Of a DNA stretch of 64,000 bases, positions 13,032 through 25,141 are shown one piece after another. A program made the position numbers and the translations under genes. The stretch spans positions 32,922,001 through 32,986,000 of the forward strand of contig JBHGNT010000001.1 of the NCBI GenBank assembly GCA_043228905.1, in the 5' to 3' direction. The notes beneath the pieces are model-generated. The model did no database searches. It was given only the letters and a program-made list of their open reading frames with translations, and was not told where the DNA came from. Each line of letters starts with the position of its first letter. The stretch's first letter is position 1. Source of the stretch: Azolla caroliniana. Taxonomy: Eukaryota; Polypodiophyta.

Positions 13032-16000
13032 TTCCAAAACTTTCACGAAATTCCCGAACTACCCTCGCCTCGCCTGCCTCGTGTGTCTGCTTCACAATAT
13101 ATACATATTATGTACGTATGTACATATATGTATGTATATGTATAACAGTATATCATATATGTATATATGTCCTCCCTCTCGTTTTTCAATAGTGCGTGCG
13201 CTATTGAAGAAAACATACACAGAGAGCTGAGCTCTCAGAAGACCATTATGCGTTTTGTCATGGGTTTGGCTTAGAGGGTTCCGCAATAAAAATAACACGA
13301 AAGTTTACTCAACTACCCCTACCCATGTTTTTGAAACATCCACACCATAGGACCATTTTCACCCTCTTCTTGCTGACATGCCCATAGGAAAAAGCAGTTG
13401 CTTGAAAAACGTAAATGGCTTGCCTGTATTTTGCTGCTTCGCCTCATTGACTTCGAGTATGCTTTTGTGATATGGTGCATCGTGAGCTTCTTTCAGAGAT
13501 CTATGGAAGATCACTTGAAGCACTAAGTGAACGCATGCTTCCAATTCTTTGAGTGAAATGAGATGTGGAGACGCATGTGATTGCATTTGATTTTGCCCCC
13601 CCCCCCCACAAGCTTATGAAGAGACTATGTTGATTTTGCTAAGATAGTGTCCTATCAACTAGCTAATGACTTTTCTAGTTTTCATACTTGGAATGGTGAG
13701 TATGAAACCTAAATGATGCAAAAACATTGATTCTCCATGAAAAGGAGACTATGAGCATCGCCCTTTATTACAATGCTCAACCTTCAATTACATCTTAGTT
13801 TGTTTTCACACATTGTCATTTTGATTCCTTTCAAACATCAAGAGTTAATATTCAACTTGACACGTATTATATGATAATATTTCACTTTTGGTTCCATACC
13901 TGAGAATTGCAAACTCACACATTTCTCAAACTACCCTTCTTGTTTCAAAATCTTATATCTCAAATTTCTCAAAAATGTAATCTTTTTTTTTCTCGTAAAT
14001 GTATGTTTATATTAAAACAACATGATAATACAAAAAAACCTTGCTATCAAAACTACGTCAAAGGTAGCGATGTGGCAAGGCAACCTTCTAAGGTGCCGCA
14101 ATACAAAGCGACACAAATGTAACTCGTTTGGGGATAAAGTTCCCATACAACATAACTGTGAAAATTGCCAAATCAACTTTCCTCTTATCCTACATATCTG
14201 TGAGATATCAATAAATAAATAAATCCCTCTCTCCCTTTCAAATCCTTCTTTGTTATTGTATGAATTTACAAGTTATGTCTTGTCAAAATATAGTATTTCA
14301 TGTATGGCAATTAATTTTGATAGTCAATAATGAGAGTACACAAAAAACTCCTTTATACTAAATTTGTTATTGGGAGATATGTTGCTCTTGGTTGTCTAAT
14401 CAAACCAAAGAGTTCATATGGAGTTGGGTTGGAAGGAAATTATTTACACGAGAAGTTTGACCTTGTGACTAATTAATTTCAATAGTCATCATTCATAACA
14501 CATCCAAAGATGCCGCAAATCTAAAAGATTGAGTCTTTAACACTAAGATTATGACTTTACATTGTATTCATGCTCATAAGTTAGTGTCATGTTTTAATTT
14601 TCTCTTTGTTTTAGTCCAATACACTTTCTCAAAGGTAAATTGTTGTATCAAAGGGTGATGACTCATATCTCATGCCATGTTGGCATGTCCCTCATAATAG
14701 TTAAATAGAATCACATTGTTTTATCTTGATGATTTGAGTCTCTCTTTGTCAACAATAGCATATTCAATAAAGATATATCATTTCTTATCTAGAAGATACT
14801 TTCTATTCAAATAAAAATAGTTTTTATATACGAAGCATTTCGGTGCATAGATGGTGTTAAGAGAGAGATTTTAGAATAAATAATTCATATAAATCTAATA
14901 TACTTAGTGAGAATCTATTATTACAATTGTGACCATTCCATATGTATTTAATGTGGCTCTATATACGAAGTATTTTGATGCATAGATGGTGTTAAGAGAG
15001 ATATTTCAGAATAAACAATTCATATAAATCTAATATACTTAGCGAGAATCTATTATTACAATTGTCACCATTCCATATGTATTTAATGTGGCTCTACAAG
15101 TTCAACAAACGGGGGTGATGTAGAATTGTAAGAGATTTACATGAATGGTAGAGAGATTGATAATATCGCTAAAATTAGACAATTCAAAAATTATTAAGGT
15201 GAACCCTTTAGTTGAAATCATCTATTGCTTCATTTCTCAACTAATGAATAGGTTTTGAAACGCTCCATCGTTTACTCCCAACATATCCACTCTAAGTTCC
15301 AAATGCTTCTATTTATTCTCTTCTTTGTGATTCTCAAAGAACATTTCAAAGTTGCGGCCTACCTAGTCCCTTGACCATTTTGTGGTACATCCCCCTTTTT
15401 TTGCAAGCAAGCTAGATGCTCTTATAAAGTCATTGTTTTTTCCTTCCCTTTTTGGTCTACAAACCAAAGTTAGTTCTAAATATTGTTTTAGTGTGTTGGG
15501 TGGGCTACACTTGGTTAATGACGTGGGATCCATGTGACCATGTGTTTTGCACTATTCATGTAGTCCCACCGTGCTTGTCACTAGTTGAAATCCTTCGAGG
15601 CATTTCTAATAAAGCCTTGAATGCCAACGTTCTAAAACGAACCTTAGTCCTAATATCTCAATCTTATCTTAGTTAGGCTCCCCCAAATTGTGCAAAGCCA
15701 TCAACTCTTAAATATCCAACATATCCACCAAGTCTTGGAATCCTCTTTGAGTTTTTCTCGTGTATGATAACATGGCTACAAAATTTCAAATTTCAAATTT
15801 GCTCCATTTCGATCATTCGGTCTTTGAATACTTGTTTTCATAAGGCCAACATTTTTTTGAGGTAGAAAGATATATTAACGTCTTCTAAGGCCAAATTTGG
15901 CCCATGAGACAAATGGTTTACAACAAAAAATGGGATATTTACCCATTAATCGAGAGTAATAAATAAATAAAAATAAGATAAAATAGAGTTTAAGCTAAAT

Positions 16001-16279
16001 AGTTTTAGTAAAATAACAAACATGTTCTATATAAAAATCATGTTCTACAATGAAAATGTTATACTAGGCCTAATTTCATTTCCATCCAACTCACTTGAAG
16101 AGAAGTGGGACATCAAAGGGGTTGCGATGTGGATGTGGCCCGTGATGTCAATGTAAAAGGTACCCCAACCATAGCTTCTAGTCGACATAGCTCACGTTCC
16201 CTTATCTTCTTAATCTTTTTTACTCCACGTCAACTTGTTTTGAAGCTCAACATCCGAGGGCATTTAGTTGTTCTTTCCA
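13032..16279. other. Intergenic region upstream of PP2A-A
   Basis: This is AT-rich sequence without supported genes. It contains TATG/CATA-type microsatellites (about 13095-13170), a 12-base C run (13596-13607) and the 135-bp duplication listed separately. The first few hundred bases should include the PP2A-A promoter. I could not single out a reliable core element among the microsatellites. Confidence 0.55.
14825..15094. repeat. Two-copy tandem duplication, 135-bp unit
   Basis: Bases 14825-14959 and 14960-15094 abut and are about 93% identical. They share TATATACGAAG, GCATAGATGGTGTTAAGAGAG, ATTCATATAAATCTAATATA and CCATTCCATATGTATTTAAT. About ten substitutions separate them. No coding content is seen. 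Confidence 0.9.
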
Positions 16280-18640
16280 TTTATGCTTCCTCAAGAGAGA
16301 GGCCGAGCGACATAAGTGTATCCACATACATCATCTCCCCTTGTTCCTGAAAATTTACACTAGTTACATGTTGATGAATAGTAAAAGGGTTATGGTTAAC
16401 ACTTTGTAATTTATTCTCCCTATGTTGTTTTAGCTCTAAAATATACCTGCCTAGTCTCTTTACACTCGGGGTATCTAATAGTTTGGAGAGGGTCCTAATA
16501 TGTCTTGGTATTCCGATCGTATCTCTGCATAAATTGGGCACTTGCATGTGAAGTGATGCTCATCCTCTATCTCTATGTGGCATAACCTACATAGCCTTTC
16601 CTCTCTACAGACTCTATTAGCCCGACCATTCTCAATCTCAAGTTGGTGAGATGATATCCTAAGTTGTCCAATGGCCACCCTTAGTGCATTTGATAAGAAT
16701 GTATCTAGATATCTTGGTCGTGTAATAAAACCTAACTTACAAAAGTGCAAGAAGTGTTCCTTATGGTACAACATTTTAGATGGGAGTGGCTCTCGTGGGG
16801 TGATCCATTTATATCGAGTGTAAATTTGCCATATTTCTTGGCGTACCACTTTATTACTATCTTCATGAGAGAGAGTTTGATCAGTCCCATGGTTGTACTT
16901 AAGGGGGGGTAGGTTATTAATATCTATGTCGTTTGCAAGTAACCAACTCACCACAGTGCTATACCAAGAGCTAGTGTCTCCAGACGCATGTAAGGATCGG
17001 GATGCCTCAAAGGCTCGATGGGATACCCTATCTCGTGGTTGGCTATGTATCTGATGAATAAAAACTACCCCTTGAAAGAGTGCTTCTACTAACATTAGGG
17101 GTAGACTGAACTTTGCTCTAATAATGTCATGTGATATTGTCGATTTGCTTTGAAGTTGACGTGATAACATCGTCACCAAAGGTCTCTCTAATTGCGTCCA
17201 CATGAAAGATGGTAGACCCGGAGCCCATACTATTGATGCATACATGAGGCAAGGGGTCACTAATGAGTCGAAGAGCCATTCCTTGGTCCATGGCTCTTGA
17301 AAGTATGCATGGTGGCATTGTCTCTCTAAGAGTGAGAGGGATGCATACCCTCTCGTTAGCCTATCTTTGGTTGCCTAGGTCATTGAGAATTTACCTCAGC
17401 GAGCACTAAAAGTGACTCCCAAGTATACATATGATCCAACTACCTCAACTAGTTTATGAGAGAGGGTTAGGTGACATTTAGTCCTAACTCGGGACGATGT
17501 ATGAAAGATAAGGACTTTAGTTTTCGCTAGATTCACTACCAGTTCTTGTTGTGTACAAAAGTCATCTAGGGCATTAAGATGCTTTTGTAGGTCGTGTTCT
17601 GACTCTGAGAGGAGGACAATGTCGTCAGCGTAAAGTAAGAGGCTAACTTGCATATCCCCAATAACTACTCCCTTGCCTCCCTTACGAGCAATAAATTCCG
17701 TGATCTCATCAATGTAGATCCCAAAAAGAGTCGGTGATAGGGGGCAACCTTGTTTCACACCAATGGTGCTAGTGAAACAATCATATAGGCCACTTGGGCA
17801 TCTTACACACCTAGAGACTTGCTCATATAGGGCATAAAATGGCCCATATCATGTCATTTGGTATCTCCAAGCTCTTAAGTCTATCAAAAAACCTCTCCCT
17901 ATGAACTGTGTCAAAGGCTCTGTGAAAGTCCACAAAACAACAATATAGTTTCTTCTTACAAGCCTTGGTCTGGTCAATTAAGCACTTAAGTGTGAAGATA
18001 TGGTCAATGGTGGACAATGCTCGTCTAAAGCCAACCTGCTCAGGTGCTCGAAGACTTAATGTTTCCATATAATCGTTGAGCTCCGCTTCCATTACTGCAC
18101 CATATAGTTTAGCGAGCGAATGACCTATCATAATGGTCCTATATGTATTTGGGTCCATTGGGTCCCCTCCTTTATGTATAGGGGCCATTGTGTTCATGGC
18201 CCATTGTGGTGGAAAACCCTCGACGAGGGCGCGATTGAAGATTAGAGCGAGAAAGGGGGCTAAGCACTCTTGAGCATATATGGTGTGCTCGGCTCACAAT
18301 CCCGTGTGGTCTATGGATTTCCTATGTTGTAATTTTTTTATGACCTTGGTGACCATAGAGGTCGTGAAAAGTGTCCCCATGGTAGGTCGAGGTGTGGAAT
18401 GCATTGGAATGGGTGGTTCGTTGGGGACATGGTAGAGTCTCTCGATATATGTGTGCCAAATATTGGGATCCTCGATGGGTGTTTGTGGTTTCGGTTCCCG
18501 TAGTCTCTTCCATGCAAGGGCGCAGTCCCTACTCATGAGCATATGGTAGAGTTCCTAATATTGAGATGCTTCCCAATCTTGTCTTTTACGACATGTCATC
18601 TTGCGAATCTCTTTGTGAGCTTGAGAGGCTAAGATGCTCA
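16280..18640 (-). mobile_element. Degenerate 5'-truncated LINE (non-LTR retrotransposon)
   Basis: Read on the minus strand, this holds the reverse transcriptase and C-terminal part of a LINE ORF2. It shows a block APIHKGGDPMDPNTYRTI (about 18190-18140), FVDFHRAFDTV with the first catalytic Asp, GVKQGCPLSPTLFGIYIDEI, and LLYADDIVLLSESEHDL with the YADD catalytic box (about 17630). A C-terminal zinc knuckle CRLCHIEIEDEHHFTCKCP follows near 16570. Decay is clear: an in-frame TGA at 18294-18296, a frameshift near 17830, stops at 17396-17398 and about 17376, and a frameshift near 16500. No endonuclease domain is seen, so the copy is 5'-truncated and dead. Its exact ends are uncertain; I saw no poly-A tail or target duplication. 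Confidence 0.88.
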
Positions 18641-19421
18641 CCACAATATTCATGCTTAACTTGTGTGTGCGTGAGAGAGAGAAGTGAGATGTCAGAGTAT
18701 TTTAAGAGCGAGATTAAATCATGAGGTATTTTCTCAGATTTAAGAACAACAAACCAAAACAAATATAATGGAATTAGTAAACCAACCTACTACAATAGGG
18801 ATTCTCACTAGCTAAGCACGAAGCATTCAAACCTTAAAATGCACTAAAAATTCTCCCACCAAAAGATCTCGAAATGTTTCGTAACTCTTATTATTACCAT
18901 AGAAGATTTAAAGATGTTAGGAGATCACGAACAATTATAACTTTTCTTTCATGAGTGCCATGCTTTGACATTACTATGGTTTTCAGTGGCAACTTGATGA
19001 AGCTCATACTTGGCGAGGGATAAAATCAACCCTGGATAGACCCCTAATGTGCAACAAACTTGCATAGTTAAGAACATGGAACATTTGTGAGTTAAGGCTA
19101 ATGCAACAAGTGTATCGAGATGGTTCACAGGGGCATCTGGTTCCACATTCTCGTCTTTAGATAATTGCAACAACTTACGCTAAATTTCCAATTGTATTTT
19201 TTTTGAAGATTTGGGTTACCCGAAGAAACTCCTCATAAATCCAAGGATAAGAGGGAAATTAGTGTTATTTAAAATTGCATTACATATTTGTGATTTTGTG
19301 AGCAGAAGAGAAAGAAGGGCATTTGGGGGATTCTAAAAAATGTGGGAGTCTGGAGAGGAGGAGAAGGGGAAGGGTAGTTTTGAGATTTAGGAGACTTCTG
19401 AGGGATGGAAGGTGAGAGAAG
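18641..19421. other. Intergenic region upstream of the YqgF-like gene
   Basis: AT-rich and without a supported gene. The last 100 bases before the start codon become GA-rich (GGAGAGGAGGAGAAGGGG and similar) and probably form the 5' UTR of the downstream nuclease gene. Confidence 0.5.
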
Positions 19422-19613
19422 ATGAAGAGAGTGGGTTTAGGAGAGTTGAGGAGAGTTGTGGTGGAGGAGAAGAAGAGGCTACTGGGCTTCGATGTGGGCC
19501 TCAAATATCTGGGCATCTCTGTTTCTGATCAACGCTGCCGCATCGCCATACCCCTCAGGTATCCTCTTCTTCTTCTTCTTCTTCTTCTTCAACTGATCGT
19601 GGTCCAAATCTTT

Positions 19614-19694
<81 letters not shown>

Positions 19695-21358
19695 CTCATT
19701 CCCATTTCAAAAGCATTTGCATCTAGTTTTATTCGTTCTTTCTGTTTTTTACATCTCATTGTGTTATTTGGGTTGTCTATATTGTTAATTGTTTAGATCA
19801 CATAAAATGGAGTTTTTTTTTTTTTTTGCAGCGTTCTTAATTAATCTTCTTTTATTTTCGTTTGGGTTCTTATTTTGGCATATTAATTTCTCGGGAAAAT
19901 AAAAATGATATTTTATGTCTTTATTATCGTTAAGTTCATTTTTGGGCTTTTTTTGCAGTGTTCTTACGCTGAAGCAGTCTTCTTTTATGCGTAATGTTGA
20001 AAATCTGGTAGCTTTAGTATGTATCTCCAGGCCTTCCTCGTTGTCTCTCTCCATTTAATTATATTTATTGACTTTTTAGTTAAAATAAATAAGTTTTATG
20101 GAAAATTTTAAATCGACTTAAAGTTCATGGGAACATTACAGTTAAAATGATCACGTTTGAGGGATAATCTTAATTTGAGTTAAGTGAATAACCATATATG
20201 AGGCCATAAATAGAGAGAACTGAATCAAATTGAAGCCTAAGACTAAGGTTTTGCATGGAACTTTGTGTAGACAAAGGAGTACAATACTGCAGGCTTTGTG
20301 ATTGGTTACCCATTAAATATATCGGGATCGCGAAGCGCACAGGTAAAATGTAGCATTTTCTTATCATTGTCGGTTTTCTTATCCGTAATAACATTTTCTG
20401 GCATGGCTTTATTTATCCACATTGACATTTTAATTATTTTGCATGGATTTGCTAATCATATGACATTTTTTTTGCTTATCATGGATTTTGTTTGATCCAC
20501 ATTGACATTTTGTGGATTCAAATGTTTAAGCTTATGTTTTATATATCTTGCAGACAGTTAAAGTAGACGATTTTGTGAAAGGGCTTCAAAAATCTAAGAA
20601 GTTTGATGATATGCTCTACTTTTGCCAGGACGAACGGTTTACATCCCGGGTAAGATGATTTTTTGTTTTTTGTTTTTTAAAACATTTCATGTAAGAGGCA
20701 CATGTCCCACTACATAATAATGTCTCATACCAGTTTTTGCAATTAATTTAAATTTGAATAGATTTATGGTAAATTTTGGTCCATATTAAACCTTTTGTGT
20801 CGTACCATTTTTTCATTTTCTGTCCACTAAACCTTTAAAACCTAGGATTTATCATGAATATTAATCAAAATCAAGTTTACGTCCTTCCTGAGGTAGAAAA
20901 TTAAATATTTTTCTGATTTTATGTTAGCTATATTATTGTGGTTAGAGTTTGTAACAACATTTTCTTTATACTGTTAAAATTTTATATCCTGCATTTGGTG
21001 GTGTCCGGAGACTAGAATTTAATAAAAATCTTATTTTTCTCCTCAATGATGTCACTATAAGATTATTAGCAGGCTGGGAAACATTCTATTTTCATATCCT
21101 AAAATTGAGCTTCCTGCAGCTTGTTGAGCGTGTGCTGATGGGTTACAAGTTTGGTCCTTGTGAACATAAAGCTATTGTTGATAAATTCTCAGCAGTCAAC
21201 ATTCTCCAAGCAAGTAGTATCATAAAATTTCTGTTTACTGATAAAAACATCAGAACCAAAGTATTTAAACTGTCTGTATTGCTTCTTATGGTTAGTTAAT
21301 TTTATTATTGCAGGCTTGTTTAGATAAGCTTTCTCTAAGTTGCTATCATGACAATTAG
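19422..21358 (+). CDS. YqgF/RuvX-family nuclease-like protein (putative pre-16S rRNA nuclease)
   Basis: Six exons join in phase: 19422-19558, 19959-20016, 20271-20342, 20554-20649, 21120-21209, 21314-21358. They encode 165 aa, a normal length for the family. RNase H-fold landmarks are present: LLGFDVGLKYLGISVSD near residue 24 (first catalytic Asp), GFVIGYPLNISGS (the conserved GYP strand), DERFTS with Glu116, and VDKFSAVNILQACLD with Asp142, the third acid. Bacterial homologues mature 16S rRNA. Plant copies are generally thought to serve organelles, but no obvious transit peptide is seen, as only about 18 residues precede the fold. Intron 5 appears to use a GC donor (CAA|GCAAGT); this choice yields the expected ILQxxLD ending. 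Using the GT seven bases away would end the protein as ILQASLFR. Confidence 0.9.
19618..19692. repeat. Compound (AC)n(TC)n microsatellite in intron 1 of the YqgF-like gene
   Basis: About 13 AC units run directly into about 24 TC units, starting 60 bases after the donor site. A short TTC run (about 19566-19590) lies closer to the splice site. Nothing suggests function. The tract should vary in length between individuals. Confidence 0.95.
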
Positions 21359-22266
21359 CTGAGGCGCCCTTGAAAAGAGGTGCAAAATAAGAGGGCTTTG
21401 GATGCTACTACATTTGTACGCCACTCTTTTTTTTTATGCGCCAATCGTATGTGTTCTACCCAGGAAGTTGAACACAAACCCATTAGCTTGTGGACAGCCA
21501 TATGTTTGGAATACTTTGTCACTCATTATGCACCAGTATCTTAGAAGCTCCTGTGCATAATACGGATGCTTCAAGATTCTCTATTAAGGGAAAAGCTGTA
21601 AAGAAATTATCCAATCTGATAGAACTAATGGTGACTACTTATTATATGACCCAATGCTCTTGCTGAGACTGAGAATTCCATAGGGATCATGCAGTAACTT
21701 GAAGGGTGTGATATCATTAGTCACAACTACTGGTGACTATTTTTTATGCACATAATGCTCTTGCTGAGACCGAGAATTGCATAGGGATCACATATTCCAG
21801 TCCATGCAGTAATTTGAAGGGTGCGATCCCATTAGGCACCTCATAAAATATACTTAGTGCAGCTGTAATGTAATGTGGTGTTGCTGTCGGCACACGACAG
21901 CTAATATGAAATGTCTTCTGTCTTAAAACCTTATGACATTGAGATGTATTGCTATTGAAATATTTGAAATTAAAATAATCAAATGATCATAACATTGGAT
22001 GGCATCAATTCAGCAACATGTACATTTTAAAATCCAACTACATGAATGAAACATTCCTTATTTTCCATGAACATGCAATGCATAATATCTACTTGTTCTA
22101 TATTAAGAACGTCCATATCAATGGCGATTCCTCAATATGCAATGTGCTTTTCATGAAGTGTGCAGAGTGTTATGATTGTTAGATTGCAAAAATTGTTATT
22201 ACTTACTATCTTGTAGTTTTGTATCTCACAAATTTAGAATTATGAGAATATATATCATGGAAGACA
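21359..22266. other. 3' region between the convergent YqgF-like and HD-Zip genes
   Basis: The two genes converge, so this holds both 3' UTRs. It carries the 102-bp duplication listed separately and no other reading frame worth noting. Confidence 0.55.
21630..21832. repeat. Two-copy imperfect tandem duplication, about 102-bp unit
   Basis: The block starting GGTGACTA at 21630 recurs at 21732. The copies share ATGCTCTTGCTGAGAC, GAGAATT.CATAGGGATCA, CATGCAGTAA.TTGAAGGGTG and CATTAG. The second copy has a short insertion (ATATTCCAGTC). It lies about 270 bases beyond the nuclease gene's stop codon. Confidence 0.82.
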
Positions 22267-24428
22267 TCATGTTCTTTTGGTGCTGGTGTTCTTCGAATAT
22301 CGCTCCTTAACATCTGAATTGGTGGGGGAAATTGTTTTCAGGTTATACTGATGGTTGTAGCCTTCATTGATCTTCTCATTAAGTTGTTTAGCTAGATTCG
22401 CAATCTAGTATCCACAAAGTGTGTTAGTAAACTTGTTTGTCACATAGGTAAAGATAAAAGTACATATATGGTATAAATCTCAATTATATTAAAGAAGCCT
22501 GAATGCAATATTTAAAAGATTTTTCAACAAGATATTGGAACTTGTCCTCATGCATTAGAAGGGTACAGTAATGGTTCCTTACTCAAATCTTGAAAGTTCT
22601 TTTGTCTCTCTAGCTTTTTAGGAACCTTGAGTTCTATGGATGTTTCTCTCCCAGAATCCCTTTATGTTTGTTATGTCTCTTATGACATTTATGGGCATAT
22701 TTGGAATGTTTTTCAATGGTTAAAATCTTTGCATATTGTATGGCTTTAGGGTTTATAATGTAATGCTAAATTAAAAGTGGGGGTGATTGCAAATGATATG
22801 AATATGATCAATGAAGTATTTTTCTTGAGTAATCTTATAGAGCTTGTTGTGACACTACACGGGCATGATGCCATTGTATTATTTTAGTATGAAAAGGATT
22901 CGTTGTATTGTTATTAATCAGATTGATGTGATTGTTTAAAAGAATAAAGTATATAGAAGTATATTGGTTACGGTGTGTGAATATTATCCCTATTTTGTTT
23001 ACAACGACAAAAAGGTATTTTCAAGGAGGTTTAATGTTATGACATAAACATTAGTATATGTGAGTAGATGAGTTGGAGAACTTTTCCAGCCTAGGGTTCA
23101 AGCAAGCCTTGGGGGCTAGCTATAGAAGGTGGAGGTTGGGAATGAATATCTCTCAAATCTATTTTCCTTATGACCTAGCATTGGTATATTATGCCATGAG
23201 TCCTAGCATTGGCATACAAATCTAAACGTGTCCTTGCAAAACAAATGATGCAAAAATGAAAATTTCTTATTTTTGTGGGCAAAGAAGGTTTCTATGAAAA
23301 GCCATCAAGGTAATAATCATAACACATACTTAAAGAAGGAAGCAAGTCCAGGGGACAATTTGATCGTGGTACGAAATGAAACGATGCCCTTGGGTCTATC
23401 TCAAGGGATGATTCCAATTGAATCTTGGTCTCAAGGGGGGGATGATTCCATTGAATCTTGGTCTCGAGGGGGGTGATTTCATGATGATTCAACATGAAGT
23501 TATAACCGAAACTACGAAAACTGATTGATGGATATGAAGGAACAATAATGGCCTAGGTGCCCTTGACCGTGGGCAGGGGTTACAATCGGGTACTATGAAT
23601 AGAATGAACACACTACACACTACACACTACACACACACACACACGGCCTTACAAGGATTTCCTAGAGCGACAACTAAGTTTATTAACTACCCTAGTTATT
23701 TATAGCAGAGATAGATAGATATAGAGATAGAGATAGAGTTATTTAGCATAGATAGATAGATAGATAGATAGATAGATGTGGAGGTCATCATGTGAGTGAA
23801 CCACCAACAAACATGTTCTTCTTCTTCTTCTTCTTCTTCTTCTTCTTCTGTTTCTTCTGAGGAGGAGATATGGAGAGAGACTGAGTAGACTCACTTGGGT
23901 GAGGAGGAGGCTGCGCTGGCCCTGCAGAGCCTCGTAGCTCTCTCTCAGGGCGGTGAAGTCCATCTCCAGCTGCTTCGCCTTGGAGCGCGCACGCCTGTTC
24001 TGGTACCATATCGCCACCTGCCGCTCGTCCAGCCCCAGCTCTCGTGCCAGCCTCGCCTTCTTTCCCGAATCCAACGCACGCTTCTCCACGAAGCTCTTCT
24101 CCAATCCCGATGCTTGATCCTCGCTCAGCTTCCTCTTCTTCGTATTACTACTAAAACTGATCAAGCCGGTGGTAGCGATGGATGTCTCGTTAAATGTATG
24201 GTTATGGTTATGGTTATGGTTATGGTGATGATTATTCTGAGCCTGAGGAGGGCCAGGCTGTTTCACAAATTGATGATCTTCGTGGATTGATGAGAAGGAG
24301 GAGGAAGAGTTGCTGCTTGTCAGAAATTGGCTGCTATTATATTCTGGAATCTGTAGATCTGGAGACAGTAGAGTGGAGGTATTATTAAGGAGCCCATGAC
24401 CAAGCTGATTGCTGCATTCCATCAGCAT
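22267..24428 (-). CDS. Homeodomain-leucine zipper class I transcription factor
   Basis: Exon 1 is 24428-23895, ending CAA|GTGAGT. Exon 2 is 22404-22267, after a CTAG acceptor. Together they encode 223 aa. The N-terminus is Ser-rich and has a His/Asn repeat (residues 67-77). The homeodomain spans about residues 97-153, with KKRKLSEDQASGLEKSF and recognition helix DERQVAIWYQNRRARSK. The leucine zipper follows directly, with Leu154, 161, 168, 175 and 182. The last of these comes from exon 2, so perfect heptad register across the splice supports the joining. Homeodomain plus zipper without a START domain fits class I, which are nuclear DNA-binding factors usually acting in stress and growth responses. 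Most plant HD-Zip proteins read WFQNRRARWK, so Tyr142 and Ser149 are unusual. The intron carries ATAG and TTC microsatellites. The exon 2 assignment is inference. Confidence 0.85.
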
Positions 24429-25098
24429 ATCATTTTTTTTTCCCCCAGATAAGCCTCACATGATTCTATTATGTTACAAATACAGTATGTATAAATTTTG
24501 ATTGATACTGATCATTGGTAGTATTTGCTGAGATTGCCTATGAATTCATATAGTGTAGTCAAAGTGATACATGATTAATAATTAGCTATTATTATAAACA
24601 AGGCTGGTATTTGTTGAGATTGTGGCCTATCAATTCATATTGTAGTCAAGTGATATGGTCAATAATTGGTTATGCAAGACTATGTAGAGGTTGATGATGA
24701 TGAGATTAAAGACTATAATATACTATGCATGCACATAGAACTATTTGTGTTTTGCAACCAATGTTATGTGAATGAATATATTAGGGACCTACTTTTGATA
24801 TTTTCTTCTCCAAGTCTTCACATGTCAATGTAGTGTGGTGTAGTATAGTCTTCACACACCTTGCTTATCTATTCATCTCCATTTTATCACTTTCCTAACC
24901 CCGAATGCTCCTCCCCTCCCGCGCGGTTCCATGACAACACACTTTTTAACTTACTCAGTTTATGTGGATCGATAAGGAGCAAAAAAAGAAAAAACTGAAA
25001 AGAAAAAGAGAAACCCAGAGACACCTCATGTGTTGGTTTGCACATTCGGTTATACACGTGAATGTGGCTCTAGTGTGGGACATGTTTGGTTGTAAGGT

Positions 25099-25141
<43 letters not shown>

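Noticed and set aside
23292-23495. Minus frame considered as an alternative HD-Zip second exon
   Set aside because: It comes from short direct repeats (GAATCTTGGTCTC) and does not continue the leucine heptads, unlike 22404-22267.
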